Below are positions 1 to 11,546 of a stretch of 64,000 nt of DNA, in pieces. Position numbers and translations under genes: made by a program. The notes below the pieces were generated by a model, which saw only the letters and a program-made list of their open reading frames with translations, was not told the DNA's origin and made no database searches. Every line of letters starts with the position of its first letter. The stretch's first letter is position 1. This DNA comes from Ruminococcus bicirculans (ex Wegman et al. 2014) (GTDB lineage Bacteria > Bacillota > Clostridia > Oscillospirales > Ruminococcaceae), in assembly GCF_000723465.1 (NCBI RefSeq), contig NZ_HF545616.1, positions 1 through 64,000 on the forward strand. Direction: 5' to 3'.

Positions 1-1362
1 ATGGATTCCTTTAATGACGTATTTCAGGAGGTCCTGAAATATTGCCGAAACTGCAAAAGTATCAGCGAGCCGGGATATAACAAATGGATAAAGATACTTG
101 AACCGATGAAGCTTGAAAACAATGTGGCTTATTTGCTCACTGATTCTGATTTTTCAAGAGATATCACTATGAACGCCTATGAGAATCTTTTAAAAGAAGC
201 TTTTCTCAATACTTTGGGCTTTGAGGTAGATATAAAAATACTTGTTAAAGACAAAGAAGAAGTTAATGAAACTGAGGAAAAGGATATAGAAGTCAAGGTG
301 GCTGACTTTTCTGATGAAGAAAACAACAATCTTACCTTTGATAACTTTATCAAAGGTAAATCGAATGATCTTGCCTATGCTTTCAGCACGGCTGTCGCAC
401 ATAAGTATGACGAGGATCAGAAAACACCGTCTAACACAAATACTATATTCAACCCTCTCATCATATACGGTGATTCGGGACTTGGAAAAACTCACCTTAT
501 GAAAGCTATCGAGCATGAGGTAAAGAAAAATCACCCTGAGCTGAAAATTATTTACACCACAGGTGAATCCTTTATAAACCAGCTCGTTAAAGCTATCGAG
601 TCAAAGGAAACTAATAAATTTCATGATAAATACAGGAATGCCGACTATCTTATGGTAGACGATATACAGACCATTGCAGGCAAGGAGCGTATGCAGGAAG
701 AATTTTTCCATACCTTCAATGATCTTTACAATGCAGGCAAGCAGATAGTTCTCACATCGGATATTGCACCGTCAAAGATATCGAAGCTTCAAAACAGGAT
801 ACTTACCAGATTTTCACTGGGCGTACAGGTAGACGTTACACCGCCTGATTTTGAAACAAGAATGGCTATCGTAAAGAAAAAGGCTGATATGCTGGACTTA
901 CAGCTTTCTGACAATGTCGTAAGGATAATAGCAGAGAAGATAAAGACGAACATACGTCAGCTTGAGGGAACTGTAAACAAAATAAAGGCTCTTACCATTT
1001 ATACAAATGAAAGCCCGTCCATATCTATGGCTCAGAGGATAATCAAGGAAATAATCATTGAAAATCACCCTGCTGAGATAACGGTTGACAGGATACTTCA
1101 GGAGGTAGCAGCGGCATTTGACGTTACTGCTGACGACATAAAGTCAACAAACAGACGTGCAAACGTATCCCTTGCAAGAAAAATAGCGATCTATCTCTTC
1201 AAGGACGTAAAGGGCATGACCTTTATACAGATAGGAAATGAGCTTAACAAAAATCATTCAACTATGACCATACACTATCAGGACGTTGTTAAAAATCTTA
1301 AAGAGAATAAACAGCTAAAAGATACCGTTGACGACATAATCAAAAACCTCAAGGACAATTAA
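1..1362 (+). CDS. dnaA: Chromosomal replication initiator DnaA
   Basis: DnaA binds origin boxes as an ATP-dependent filament and opens the DNA. The 453 residues give the usual four domains: domain I to about residue 80, a short acidic linker, an AAA+ core with Walker A GDSGLGKT (157-164) and Walker B YLMVDDIQ (216-223), and a helix-turn-helix domain IV from about 365. The C-terminal DnaA signature is atypical: where most bacteria have GGRDHTTV, this protein reads NKNHSTMT (416-423). That fits the divergent boxes downstream. The ATG is base 1 of the window, so its ribosome binding site and promoter lie outside. Family identity is certain; altered DNA specificity is inference. Confidence 0.99.
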   Translation: MDSFNDVFQEVLKYCRNCKSISEPGYNKWIKILEPMKLENNVAYLLTDSDFSRDITMNAYENLLKEAFLNTLGFEVDIKILVKDKEEVNETEEKDIEVKVADFSDEENNNLTFDNFIKGKSNDLAYAFSTAVAHKYDEDQKTPSNTNTIFNPLIIYGDSGLGKTHLMKAIEHEVKKNHPELKIIYTTGESFINQLVKAIESKETNKFHDKYRNADYLMVDDIQTIAGKERMQEEFFHTFNDLYNAGKQIVLTSDIAPSKISKLQNRILTRFSLGVQVDVTPPDFETRMAIVKKKADMLDLQLSDNVVRIIAEKIKTNIRQLEGTVNKIKALTIYTNESPSISMAQRIIKEIIIENHPAEITVDRILQEVAAAFDVTADDIKSTNRRANVSLARKIAIYLFKDVKGMTFIQIGNELNKNHSTMTIHYQDVVKNLKENKQLKDTVDDIIKNLKDN

Positions 1363-1369
1363 ACGGACT

Positions 1370-1675
1370 ATTTCAACATTTTCAACATAGTTTTCAACAA
1401 TTTTGTTGAATATCCGGACTTGGATATATAAAGCTTTGCGGAATGTTTTTCAAAACTTTGCACAATGAAGTTTAAACAATGGTGTTATAAAATAAAACAC
1501 CGATTTTCAGGTTTCAACATTTTTTGCGATAATAATAAACATTCAACAAACATTTTTTCAACTTTTTAAACACAAAAAAAGTTTTTGAAAACACAGTTGA
1601 AGTGATGTTAAAATAAACTTGAAAAGCAAAACAAGTCTGCAAAAGGCTTTGAATAACTTTTCAACCATTTCAACA
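1370..1675. repeat. Array of divergent DnaA boxes (TTTTCAACA type)
   Basis: Nine sites match the core TTCAAC: 1370-1378 (ATTTCAACA), 1379-1387 and 1391-1399 (both TTTTCAACA), 1404-1412 (minus strand, TATTCAACA), 1511-1519 (GTTTCAACA), 1540-1548 (CATTCAACA), 1555-1563 (TTTTCAACT), 1658-1666 (TTTTCAACC) and 1667-1675 (ATTTCAACA). Two pairs sit head to tail with no gap (1370/1379 and 1658/1667). Against TTATCCACA the consensus differs at positions 3 and 6. Their role as DnaA boxes is inferred from position, density and the adjoining trios. Confidence 0.8.
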
Positions 1676-1679
1676 CACT

Positions 1680-1725
1680 CTACTACTAATACTAATTTAA
1701 TATTGATTTATTTATATATTATCAG
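1680..1725 (+). other. DnaA-trio run and AT-rich unwinding element
   Basis: CTACTACTAATACTAA at 1680-1695 reads on the complementary strand (3' to 5') as GAT GAT GAT TAT GAT T, the trinucleotide pattern of DnaA-trios. It starts four bases after the tandem box pair at 1658-1675 and runs into almost pure AT DNA up to about 1725. This is the most likely site of initial strand opening and helicase loading. Confidence 0.75.
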
Positions 1726-1808
1726 AGCAAAAAATATAAATTTGAGAAATTCATATGTTGAAAAAACAAGAGTCAGATAAATGTAATTTTTTTAGAAAGG
1801 AAATTGCT

Positions 1809-2915
1809 ATGAAAATTCTGTGTAATAATGCTTCACTTTGCGGAGCAGTAACAAATGTTTCAAAAGCAGTGTCAGAACGTGCTGCACTTAAATCTCTTGA
1901 GGGAATAAAATTCAAGCTTGAAAACTCAATGCTGGAGCTTACCGGCTATGACCTTGAGATAGGTATAAAAACTGTTATTCCGGTAAAGAGCGACGATTCG
2001 GGAGAATTTATACTTAATGCAAGACTTTTTGCTGAAATGATAAGGAAAATGCCTTCTGAAGAGATCCTGATAGAGGTTTCTGAAAATTTTCAGGTAACGA
2101 TCTCAGGAGGAGTTACCACATTCAATATCCCTGCAACATCAGCAGAGGAATATCCTGCACTTCCTAAGAAAGAGGAAGAAAACAAGATAACTATCTCTCA
2201 GCCTGTTCTTAAGGATATGATAAATCAGACAAAGTTTGCCGTGGCTGTTACAGATCTCAAGCCTGTTCTTAAGGGCGAGCTTTTTGAGATCGAAAACGGT
2301 ACTCTTACTCTTGTTGCCCTTGACGGATATAGACTTGCTGTGAGATATGAGCCTATAAAGTATGACGGAAGTCTTAAATTCGTCGTTCCTGCAAAAACTC
2401 TCTCTGAAATAGCTGCACTTCTGGGAGATAATGACGAAGAAACAGCCTCCGTTTATCTCTCAAAAAATCATGTTGTGTTTGAATTAAACGGCTATCTTGT
2501 TTATTCAAGACTTATCGAGGGCGAGTTCCACCCTTATAAGTCAGCTATACCAACTACTTGCACAACTGAGGTCATTGTTGACAGGAAAGAGCTTATTGCC
2601 GCTCTTGAAAGAAGTTTGATACTTATAAGTGACAGAACACCGTCACCTGCAAGATGCTATTTTGAAAATAATTCTATAAAAATAAACTGCTCAACAAGCG
2701 TTGGAAAGATAACAGACGAGATAAAGGCTGATATAGCAGGTCCTGTTATCGAGATAGGCTTCAAGTGCAAATATCTTCTTGACCCTCTGAAGGTCATAAA
2801 GGAAGATAAGGTCAAATTGCAGATGAGCGGAAGTCTGCTGCCTATGAAGATAGTTCCGTGTGAGGGCGACGCTTATACTTACCTCGTTCTCCCTGTAAGA
2901 CTAGCAAAGGAATAA
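1809..2915 (+). CDS. dnaN: DNA polymerase III beta sliding clamp
   Basis: The ring-shaped clamp tethers DNA polymerase III to template. The 368-residue product has the usual beta-clamp length and three repeated clamp folds of about 120 residues. An in-frame ATG exists at 1755, but the start at 1809 is preferred: it follows AGAAAGGA at the right spacing, and [10 protein letters not shown] is the normal clamp N-terminus. The upstream in-frame stretch overlaps the AT-rich origin. Next comes yaaA after only four bases, so dnaN, yaaA and recF are probably co-transcribed. Confidence 0.98.
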   Translation: MKILCNNASLCGAVTNVSKAVSERAALKSLEGIKFKLENSMLELTGYDLEIGIKTVIPVKSDDSGEFILNARLFAEMIRKMPSEEILIEVSENFQVTISGGVTTFNIPATSAEEYPALPKKEEENKITISQPVLKDMINQTKFAVAVTDLKPVLKGELFEIENGTLTLVALDGYRLAVRYEPIKYDGSLKFVVPAKTLSEIAALLGDNDEETASVYLSKNHVVFELNGYLVYSRLIEGEFHPYKSAIPTTCTTEVIVDRKELIAALERSLILISDRTPSPARCYFENNSIKINCSTSVGKITDEIKADIAGPVIEIGFKCKYLLDPLKVIKEDKVKLQMSGSLLPMKIVPCEGDAYTYLVLPVRLAKE

Positions 2916-2919
2916 GAAT

Positions 2920-3144
2920 ATGAAATATCAACAGATAGATGTAAATATAAAATCAGAGTTTATAAAGCTCGATTCTCTGCTTAAATATGCAGGCGTTGTG
3001 GAAACAGGCGGCATTGGCAAGGAGATAATCCTCGAAGAGAGAATTAAAGTAAATGGTGAGGTCTGCACAATGAGGGGAAAGAAGATCCGCCCCGGGGATA
3101 AGGTGCAGATAGACGAGATAGCTACAGAGATAGTGGTAAAATAA
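2920..3144 (+). CDS. yaaA: S4-domain RNA-binding protein YaaA (RlbA family)
   Basis: This is a 74-residue, single-domain S4 RNA-binding protein of the small family usually found between dnaN and recF in Firmicutes. Family members bind structured RNA, possibly during ribosome assembly; the exact role is not settled. The S4 core is visible in [15 protein letters not shown] followed by the basic segment [20 protein letters not shown], ending in a short beta-strand. It begins four bases after dnaN and ends one base before recF, which indicates translational coupling in the replication operon. Confidence 0.93.
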   Translation: MKYQQIDVNIKSEFIKLDSLLKYAGVVETGGIGKEIILEERIKVNGEVCTMRGKKIRPGDKVQIDEIATEIVVK

Positions 3145-3145
3145 A

Positions 3146-4276
3146 ATGGTGATAACCAAAATTTCCGCAGACGGATTTAAAAATCTCAAAAAAGTCGAGA
3201 TATATCCTCATGAGAAAATGAATATTTTCTGCGGAAAGAATGCTCAGGGCAAAACAAATCTTATAGAAGCTATATGGCTTTGCAGCGGAGTGAGGTCTTT
3301 TCGCAACACAAAAGACAGAGAAATGATAGATATAAACGGACAGTTCATGAATATCGACATTTCATTTAAAAACAGCTTCCGCAGTCAGGATATACATTTT
3401 GCAATGGCTAGACCTAATGTGAGAGAAAAAAACGTCACCTTGAACGGCGTAAAACTGAAAACTCCCTCAAAGCTTTTCGGAAGCCTTGATTGTGTTATCT
3501 TTACTCCTGAGGATCTGGAGCTTTCAAAAGGCTCTCCCGAAAACAGACGGCAGTTTCTTGACCTTTCAGTGTCACAGATAAAAAATTCCTACAGCTCTGT
3601 TATCTCAAAATATGATGATCTTATAGAGCAGAGAAATATATTGTTAAAAAATATATGTTACGGCAGATCAAAAAGAGAAGAGCTTGAAGTGTGGGATATC
3701 CAGCTTGCTCAGCTTGGGGCTTATATCTCGCTTTTAAGATATAATTATACCAAAAAGCTCGATATGTTCGCAAAAAAGCTTTATGAGGATATATCAGAGG
3801 GCAGAGAAATGTTGGAGCTTGAATATTATTCCACTGTGTATTCAAATCTGGAGGGCAGAAAAGATTATGCAGGAGAAATGGCTGAAGAGTATCTAAGCTG
3901 TCTGCAAAATAATCTTGATGACGATATAAGAGCAGGATTTACACAGAAAGGCGTTCACAGAGACGATCTTGCGGGAAAAATAAACGGACTGGCAGTTAGA
4001 CAGTTCGCTTCTCAGGGACAGCACCGCTCTCTTGCTCTTATTTTGAAGCTTTCGCAGGCTTATATACTTGCCGAGGAGATAGACGACAGCCCGTGTATAC
4101 TTCTCGATGATGTTTTGAGCGAGCTTGACCTATCAAGGCAGAAGTTCGTTATCTCGAAAATACACGATATGCAGGTCTTTATAACCTGCTGTGACAGGAA
4201 TATCCCCTTTGACGAGAAAAGCCATGGAAAGATATTCAATATAGAAAACGGAATGATAGTTCAGGAGAATAAGTGA
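3146..4276 (+). CDS. recF: DNA replication and repair protein RecF
   Basis: RecF is an SMC-like ATPase that, with RecO and RecR, loads RecA at single-strand gaps. The 376-residue protein carries Walker A GKNAQGKT (residues 30-37), a signature region SQGQHRSLALILKLS, and Walker B with D-loop ILLDDVLSELD near residues 315-325. The length is normal for the family. It begins one base after yaaA and its stop overlaps the remB start (TGATG), so it is in the middle of the coupled dnaN-yaaA-recF-remB set. Confidence 0.97.
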   Translation: MVITKISADGFKNLKKVEIYPHEKMNIFCGKNAQGKTNLIEAIWLCSGVRSFRNTKDREMIDINGQFMNIDISFKNSFRSQDIHFAMARPNVREKNVTLNGVKLKTPSKLFGSLDCVIFTPEDLELSKGSPENRRQFLDLSVSQIKNSYSSVISKYDDLIEQRNILLKNICYGRSKREELEVWDIQLAQLGAYISLLRYNYTKKLDMFAKKLYEDISEGREMLELEYYSTVYSNLEGRKDYAGEMAEEYLSCLQNNLDDDIRAGFTQKGVHRDDLAGKINGLAVRQFASQGQHRSLALILKLSQAYILAEEIDDSPCILLDDVLSELDLSRQKFVISKIHDMQVFITCCDRNIPFDEKSHGKIFNIENGMIVQENK

Positions 4277-4536
4277 TGTTTCTGCATTTAGGAAATAACT
4301 ATTTAGTCAATACTAAAGATATCATAGGGATCTTCGATATAGAGAACACCTCTGTTTCTGCCAACACAAAGGAATTTCTTAATTTTGCGGCAAAAAACAG
4401 ACGTGTTGTGAACTGCACATATGAGATGCCTAAAAGCTTTGTGGTGTGCCTTGATAAAGACTTTACGGAAACTGTGTATATAAGTCAGATGAGCTGTGCC
4501 ACACTTTTGAAAAGAAGCAAAAGAATGCCTGAATAA
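4276..4536 (+). CDS. remB: RemB-like regulator (DUF370)
   Basis: This small 86-residue DUF370 protein belongs to the RemA/RemB family. RemA of Bacillus activates biofilm matrix genes, and RemB sits at this same chromosomal position between recF and gyrB. The fold begins FLHLGNNYLVNTKDIIGIFD, typical for RemB. Two start codons overlap the recF stop: GTG at 4273 and ATG at 4276. The ATG is chosen because CAGGAG ends about eight bases upstream. A role as a DNA-binding regulator is by family only; its targets here are unknown. Confidence 0.88.
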   Translation: MFLHLGNNYLVNTKDIIGIFDIENTSVSANTKEFLNFAAKNRRVVNCTYEMPKSFVVCLDKDFTETVYISQMSCATLLKRSKRMPE

Positions 4537-4579
4537 TGAATAAAAGATATAAGATGATAAGATAAAAACCAAGTGATGA

Positions 4580-6568
<1,989 letters not shown>

Positions 6569-6583
6569 AGAAAGGATACTGCT

Positions 6584-7273
6584 TTGGATAACAACGAAAA
6601 TAAAAATCAGGAAACAGAGCTTGAAGAGGTAAAAACAGAGGAAGCTGTTGAAACGGCTGAGAAAGCTGTTGATAATGCTGATGAGGTGGAAGAAGCACAG
6701 ATAGAAAAAGAGCCTGTTTTGAGCTTTGAGTATGATGTGAAAAACGAGGAAGAGGAAAGAGCTTTTTTAGCCTTTCAGAGAAAATTCGTTTATGCGCATA
6801 ACTGGAAGATAACAGCGGCTTTCGGCGTTGTTGCGGTGCTTTTTATAGTGTCCATAGTGAGAAACCCTTCGGGATATCTTAACTGGGTGCTGGCGTTCAT
6901 ATGCCTTGCAATAATCGTTCTCACATGGTATAACACCAGAAGAATAAGAAAATATCTTATGCAGGCACTTAAACCTCTTGAGGACGACAAGTATGTTTTC
7001 ACCCTCTATGATGACAGCTTCAAAATAGAAACGCTGCCGACAGAGGAGGAAAAGCAGGAGGAGGACTTTACCCCTGTTCCACCGAGGATAGTTGGTTTTG
7101 AGGATATCTCACTGAACGTTTTGGAAAATGACGAAATGTTTATTATAATACTCAAAAAGGAAACTATTTATGTGCTTGCAAAAAGAGTTATGAACGAGCA
7201 GCAGCAGGAAACACTGAGAAAAACTTTTTCAGAGCTGCTTGATAGCGATTATGAAATGATAGATAATAAATAA
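6584..7273 (+). CDS. Membrane protein between gyrB and gyrA, YcxB-like
   Basis: This 229-residue protein of unknown function has a very acidic N-terminal 65 residues, two adjacent membrane helices (about 77-120, AAFGVVAVLFIVSIVRN and WVLAFICLAIIVLTWY), a basic turn RRIRKYL and a C-terminal soluble domain. The C-terminal part, ending IIILKKETIYVLAKRVM, resembles YcxB-like domains, but weakly. It starts with TTG at 6584 after GAAAGGA; no ATG is available. It lies 15 bases after gyrB and 55 before gyrA, so it is probably co-expressed with gyrase. No link to supercoiling can be claimed. Confidence 0.85.
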   Translation: MDNNENKNQETELEEVKTEEAVETAEKAVDNADEVEEAQIEKEPVLSFEYDVKNEEEERAFLAFQRKFVYAHNWKITAAFGVVAVLFIVSIVRNPSGYLNWVLAFICLAIIVLTWYNTRRIRKYLMQALKPLEDDKYVFTLYDDSFKIETLPTEEEKQEEDFTPVPPRIVGFEDISLNVLENDEMFIIILKKETIYVLAKRVMNEQQQETLRKTFSELLDSDYEMIDNK

Positions 7274-7328
7274 GAACAGGATATGTTCTTTTCAAAGTAA
7301 ACCGAAAGGTTAAAAAGGAGTGGATAAA

Positions 7329-9866
7329 GTGAGCGATTATAACGTTATTGACACTGATGTTGAAGCGATAATGAAAGAATCTTTCATTCAATATTCAATG
7401 GCGGTAATTGTATCCAGAGCCTTACCTGATGTAAGGGACGGACTTAAACCTGTTCACAGAAGAATTTTATATACCATGTATGAAAATGGTCTTACACCTG
7501 ATCAAGCTTACAGAAAATGTGCTGACACAGTAGGTTCTGTGCTTGGTAAATATCACCCACACGGTGACGCATCAGTTTATGACGCACTTGTAAGACTTGC
7601 TCAGAAGTTCTCAATGAGATATCCTCTTGTTGACGGTCACGGAAACTTTGGTTCCGTTGACGGCGACCCTCCGGCTGCCTACCGTTATACTGAGGCTAAA
7701 ATGGCTAAGATGTCAGTAAATATGCTGACAGATATAAACAAAACAACTGTTGATTTTCAGTCAAACTATGATGACAGACTGAAAGAGCCTGTTGTGCTGC
7801 CGTCAAGATTTCCAAATCTTCTTTGTAACGGCTCAGTAGGTATCGCTGTCGGCATGGCAACGAATATCCCTCCTCATAACCTTCATGAAGTTATCGAGGG
7901 CATGAAAACTGTCATGAAAAACCCTGATTGCACACTTGATGAGCTTATGCAGAGCATAAAGGGTCCTGACTTCCCTACAGGCGGTATCATCATGGGCAGG
8001 TCCGGTATCAGAGCGGCTTACGGTACTGGCCGAGGCAAGATAACACTGCGTTCAAAGACCTCTATCGAGGAGATAAAGGGCAGAAACTGCATTATCGTCA
8101 CTGAGATACCTTACATGGTAAACAAGGCAAGACTTGTTGAGTCTATCGCTGACCTTGTTAAGGAAAAGCGTATCGACGGAATACATTATATCAACGATGA
8201 ATCCGGCAAGGACGGAATGAGGATCGTTATCGAGCTTAAAAAGGACGCTAATCCGCAGGTAGTTCTCAACAAGCTGTTCAGCTATACACAGCTTCAGGAT
8301 ACTGTGGGCGTTATAATGCTTGCTCTTGTGAACGGTATCCCTAAGGTGCTGACCCTCAAGGAAATGCTTGAGCAGTATATAGACTTTCAGGTCGATGTTA
8401 TCACAAGAAGAACTAAGTTCGACCTTAACAAGGCTAAGGAAAGAGAGCATGTCTTAAAGGGTCTTGTTATCGCACTTGACAATATCGACGAAGTTATCGA
8501 GATAATGAAAACTTCTAAGAATATCCCTGAGGCTAAGCAAAGACTTAATCAGCGTTTTGGTCTTACAGATATTCAGGCTGACCATATCGCAAATATGACC
8601 CTCGGACGTCTGACCGGTATGGAAAGACAGAAGATAATAGACGAGTTGGCTGAGATCGAAGTTAAGATAGCTGACCTTGAAGATATCCTTGCAAATCATC
8701 AGAGAATACTTGATATAATCATTGAAGAGGTCGAGGCTATTCAGGATAAGTTCGGTGACGAGAGAAGAACTCAGATAGAAAATGTCAGCGGTGAAGTTGA
8801 TATTGAAGACCTTATCCCTGTTGAGGAAAGCGTTGTTACTTATACAAATGCAGGATATATAAAGAGAATGCCTGTTTCAGAGTATAAGGCTCAGAAGCGT
8901 GGCGGACGTGGTGTAACGGGTATGAAACAGCGTGAGGACGATTATATCGACGAGCTTCAGACCTGTTCTTCACATGACAATATACTCTTTATCTCCAATA
9001 AGGGCATAATGTATAAGCTCAAATGCTATGAGCTTCCGGAAGGCTCAAAGGCTTCAAGAGGCACAAATATAGTAAATCTTCTTGAACTTGGCGAGGGCGA
9101 GAAGATAGCCGCAATGATAAAAACTGCCGACTTTGACGAGGGCAAGTATATCGTCATGGTAACAAAGAACGGCAAGATAAAGAGAACTCCGCTGACTTCC
9201 TACAGAAATGTAAGAAAGAACGGTCTTATTGCAATCGGTCTTGATGAGGGCGATGAGATAGCAGGAGTAAGAATGACCTTTGGCGACAATGAGGTTATCG
9301 TTGCAACGCATAATGGTTATGCTATCAGGATAAGAGAAACTGACATAAGAGAGATGTCAAGAGTTGCACATGGCGTAAAGGCTATTAAACTCAGGGGCAG
9401 CGACTATGTTGTATCAATGGCAAGAGTAAGAGATGGTGCAAGCGTTCTCACTGTTGCTGAAAATGGTCTTGGCAGACGTGTTCCGCTGGAGTCTTATAAG
9501 GTACAGAACAGAGGCGGCTATGGTCTTATGAACTATAAGAGTGGCGGAGTATGCGGAATAAAGGTCGTTGATGATGAAGATGATATCATCATGATATCCA
9601 CAGACGGCATTGTTATCAGAATAAGAGCCTGCGATATCAGTATGATGAGCAGATACTCCCGTGGCGTAAGACTTATGAGAGTCGGCGAGGACGGCAGAGT
9701 GGTTTCATTCACAAGAACTGAGCATGACGATGATGTTGAAACGGCAGAGGTAGAAAAGGCTACTGCCGAGGAGATAGCAGAGGCTCAGGCTGAGGAAAAT
9801 GCTGAGGTCATTGAAGATAATACCGAAAGCGTTGAGAATGAGGATTCTGAGAACACGGAAGAATAA
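7329..9866 (+). CDS. gyrA: DNA gyrase subunit A
   Basis: This is the DNA-cleaving subunit of gyrase. The winged-helix domain carries the catalytic tyrosine in AAYRYTEA (Tyr120). The GyrA-box is KRGGRGVTG, and six beta-pinwheel blades follow; the tail is strongly acidic. The in-frame GTG at 7320 overlaps the AAGGAG ribosome site, so the real start is the GTG at 7329, eight bases downstream, giving 845 residues. The quinolone-determining segment reads [10 protein letters not shown], with alanine where Escherichia coli has Ser83. A strong terminator follows. Confidence 0.98.
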   Translation: MSDYNVIDTDVEAIMKESFIQYSMAVIVSRALPDVRDGLKPVHRRILYTMYENGLTPDQAYRKCADTVGSVLGKYHPHGDASVYDALVRLAQKFSMRYPLVDGHGNFGSVDGDPPAAYRYTEAKMAKMSVNMLTDINKTTVDFQSNYDDRLKEPVVLPSRFPNLLCNGSVGIAVGMATNIPPHNLHEVIEGMKTVMKNPDCTLDELMQSIKGPDFPTGGIIMGRSGIRAAYGTGRGKITLRSKTSIEEIKGRNCIIVTEIPYMVNKARLVESIADLVKEKRIDGIHYINDESGKDGMRIVIELKKDANPQVVLNKLFSYTQLQDTVGVIMLALVNGIPKVLTLKEMLEQYIDFQVDVITRRTKFDLNKAKEREHVLKGLVIALDNIDEVIEIMKTSKNIPEAKQRLNQRFGLTDIQADHIANMTLGRLTGMERQKIIDELAEIEVKIADLEDILANHQRILDIIIEEVEAIQDKFGDERRTQIENVSGEVDIEDLIPVEESVVTYTNAGYIKRMPVSEYKAQKRGGRGVTGMKQREDDYIDELQTCSSHDNILFISNKGIMYKLKCYELPEGSKASRGTNIVNLLELGEGEKIAAMIKTADFDEGKYIVMVTKNGKIKRTPLTSYRNVRKNGLIAIGLDEGDEIAGVRMTFGDNEVIVATHNGYAIRIRETDIREMSRVAHGVKAIKLRGSDYVVSMARVRDGASVLTVAENGLGRRVPLESYKVQNRGGYGLMNYKSGGVCGIKVVDDEDDIIMISTDGIVIRIRACDISMMSRYSRGVRLMRVGEDGRVVSFTRTEHDDDVETAEVEKATAEEIAEAQAEENAEVIEDNTESVENEDSENTEE

Positions 9867-9895
9867 TATAAAAATCAAGTAAAGACAAAATAAAC

Positions 9896-9912
9896 GGGCG
9901 AACACTGTTCGC
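9896..9912. repeat. Short interspersed palindrome, AAC/GTT subtype
   Basis: GGGCGAAC-ACT-GTTCGC lies just past gyrA. It belongs to a family of intergenic palindromes with core GGCGAMC-N3-GKTCGCC, seen seven times in the window, usually beside terminators. Confidence 0.6.
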
Positions 9913-9933
9913 ACCTGCATTGACTAAAAAATT

Positions 9934-9962
9934 AACGGACGGCTAAAAACCGTCCGTTTTTT
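9934..9962 (+). terminator. Terminator of the gyrA unit
   Basis: A perfect nine-base-pair stem AACGGACGG / CCGTCCGTT with a seven-base loop is followed by a T run. It sits about 70 bases after the gyrA stop. Confidence 0.92.
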
Positions 9963-9990
9963 GTATCTATATGATTTTTCAGACAACAAA

Positions 9991-10024
9991 AAAAGGTGAG
10001 CGGCACATGACCGTTCACCTTTTT
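9991..10024 (-). terminator. Terminator of serS
   Basis: AAAAGGTGAGCGG and CCGTTCACCTTTT form a GC-cored stem with A/T-rich ends just past the serS stop. Read on the minus strand it ends in a T run. The flanking A and T runs mean it could also act in the plus direction. Confidence 0.85.
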
Positions 10025-10035
10025 GCATATCAAAA

Positions 10036-11319
10036 TTACTTTGTTATCTTGTCCTTGCCACCCATGTACATTCTCAGTGGCTCAGGGATATTAACTGTTC
10101 CGTCAGCATTGAGATTGTTCTCGAGGAATGCGATAAGCATTCTTGGAGGTGCAACAACTGTGTTGTTAAGAGTGTGAGCAAAATACTTCGTGCCGTCCTC
10201 TGCCTTTATTCTTATGCCAAGACGTCTTGCCTGTGCGTCGCCAAGATTTGAGCATGAACCAACTTCAAAATACTTCTTCTGTCTTGGGCTCCATGCCTCA
10301 ACGTCACAGCTCTTTACCTTAAGGTCTGCAAGGTCGCCTGAGCAGCACTCAAGTGTTCTTACAGGAATATCGAGTGAACGGAAGAAATCAACAGAATTCT
10401 GCCACAGCTTGTCATACCATGCCATGCTATCTTCAGGTTTGCAGACAACTATCATTTCCTGCTTTTCAAACTGGTGTATTCTGTAAACGCCTCTCTCTTC
10501 GATGCCGTGTGCGCCAACTTCTTTTCTGAAGCATGGTGAATAGCTTGTGAGAGTTTTTGGAAGCTCACCCTCTGGAATGATAGTGTCGATAAATCTACCT
10601 ATCATTGAATGCTCAGAAGTACCGATGAGATAAAGATCTTCTCCCTCTATCTTGTACATCATGCCTTCCATTTCAGAAAAGCTCATAACGCCTGTAACAA
10701 CGTCTGAACGTATCATGTAAGGAGGAATGAAATATGTGAAACCTCTGTCTATCATGAAATCTCTGGCATATGAAAGAATTGCAGAATGAAGTCTTGCAAT
10801 GTCGCCCATAAGATAATAGAAGCCGTTTCCTGATGTTCTTCTTGCACTGTCAAGATCGATGCCGTTAAAGCTTTCCATAATGTCAACGTGATATGGGATC
10901 TCATAATCAGGAACAACAGGCTCTCCGAACTTTTCAATCTCTACGTTCTCGCTGTCGTCCTTGCCTATTGGAACGCTTGGGTCGATTATGTTAGGGATAA
11001 CGAGCATTCTCTCACGTATCTTAGCTTCAAGGTCTTTTTCCTTTTCAGCCATAGCGTCAAGCTCAGCACCGATAGCGGAAACCTCAGCCTTTACTTTCTC
11101 AGCTTCGTCCTTCTGACCCTTAGCCATAAGACCGCCTATCTGCTTGCTCATTACCTTTCTTTTATTTCTCAGCTCGTCAGCTTTTGTCTTAGCTGCTCTG
11201 TATTCCTCGTCAAACTGAGCTACCTCGTCAACAAGAACGAGCTTTTCGTCCTGAAACTTCTTTTTGATGTTTTCCTTGACAAGCTCAGGATTTGTACGGA
11301 TAAGCTTAATATCTATCAT
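10036..11319 (-). CDS. serS: Seryl-tRNA synthetase
   Basis: This class II synthetase charges tRNA-Ser. The 427 residues comprise the N-terminal long coiled-coil arm (about 30-105, rich in Lys/Glu/Ala) and the catalytic core. Motif 2 is CFRKEVGAHGIEERGVYRIH and motif 3 lies around GSCSNLGDAQARRLGIR. A longer ORF begins at 11367, but the start at 11319 (MIDIKLIRTNPELV) is the normal SerS N-terminus and has AGGAG eight bases upstream. The leader is too short for a T-box; a sigma-A promoter lies at 11382-11410. Confidence 0.98.
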   Translation of the reverse strand: MIDIKLIRTNPELVKENIKKKFQDEKLVLVDEVAQFDEEYRAAKTKADELRNKRKVMSKQIGGLMAKGQKDEAEKVKAEVSAIGAELDAMAEKEKDLEAKIRERMLVIPNIIDPSVPIGKDDSENVEIEKFGEPVVPDYEIPYHVDIMESFNGIDLDSARRTSGNGFYYLMGDIARLHSAILSYARDFMIDRGFTYFIPPYMIRSDVVTGVMSFSEMEGMMYKIEGEDLYLIGTSEHSMIGRFIDTIIPEGELPKTLTSYSPCFRKEVGAHGIEERGVYRIHQFEKQEMIVVCKPEDSMAWYDKLWQNSVDFFRSLDIPVRTLECCSGDLADLKVKSCDVEAWSPRQKKYFEVGSCSNLGDAQARRLGIRIKAEDGTKYFAHTLNNTVVAPPRMLIAFLENNLNADGTVNIPEPLRMYMGGKDKITK

Positions 11320-11381
11320 TTTACATACTCCTTTTAGCTGACGCAAAAAAAATTCCTTACGTCGCAATATTTATCCTTTTA

Positions 11382-11410
11382 ATAATATCACTAAAAGGAG
11401 ATTTTGTCAA
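11382..11410 (-). promoter_or_regulatory. sigma-A promoter of serS
   Basis: On the minus strand, TTGACA (11405-11410) and TATTAT (11382-11387) are separated by exactly 17 bases, upstream of serS. Confidence 0.85.
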
Positions 11411-11517
11411 GACAAAGCCCCTTTAAAACAGGCTTTTGAAACAGGTTTTGAGAGAACTTATTTCATAGATAAAATACTATCATGATATAAGTAACAGTGC
11501 GAATTTCATAAAAACTA

Positions 11518-11546
11518 TTGACATTTTGTATCAAACGTTTTATAAT
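11518..11546 (+). promoter_or_regulatory. sigma-A promoter of secDF
   Basis: Perfect TTGACA (11518-11523), a 17-base spacer and perfect TATAAT (11541-11546), about 90 bases before the secD start. Confidence 0.92.

Larger units (their letters stand above)
1363..1808. other. Chromosomal origin (oriC), dnaA-dnaN spacer
   Basis: This 446-base AT-rich gap between dnaA and dnaN is the expected Firmicutes origin position. It has no classic TTATCCACA box. Instead it is filled with copies of a TTTTCAACA-like nonamer, then DnaA-trio-like repeats and an AT-rich unwinding stretch just before dnaN. The layout of tandem boxes, short spacer, trios and AT-rich DNA matches the basal unwinding system described for Bacillus subtilis. 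The dnaN promoter must also lie here, but I could not place it confidently. Confidence 0.9.

Noticed and set aside
1755-1808. Eighteen-residue N-terminal extension of the beta clamp
   Set aside because: It overlaps the AT-rich origin and the normal clamp start at 1809 has its own ribosome site.
11320-11460. T-box leader before serS
   Set aside because: The transcript leader from the promoter at 11382 is only about 55 bases, too short for a T-box, and no specifier stem or T-box sequence is seen.
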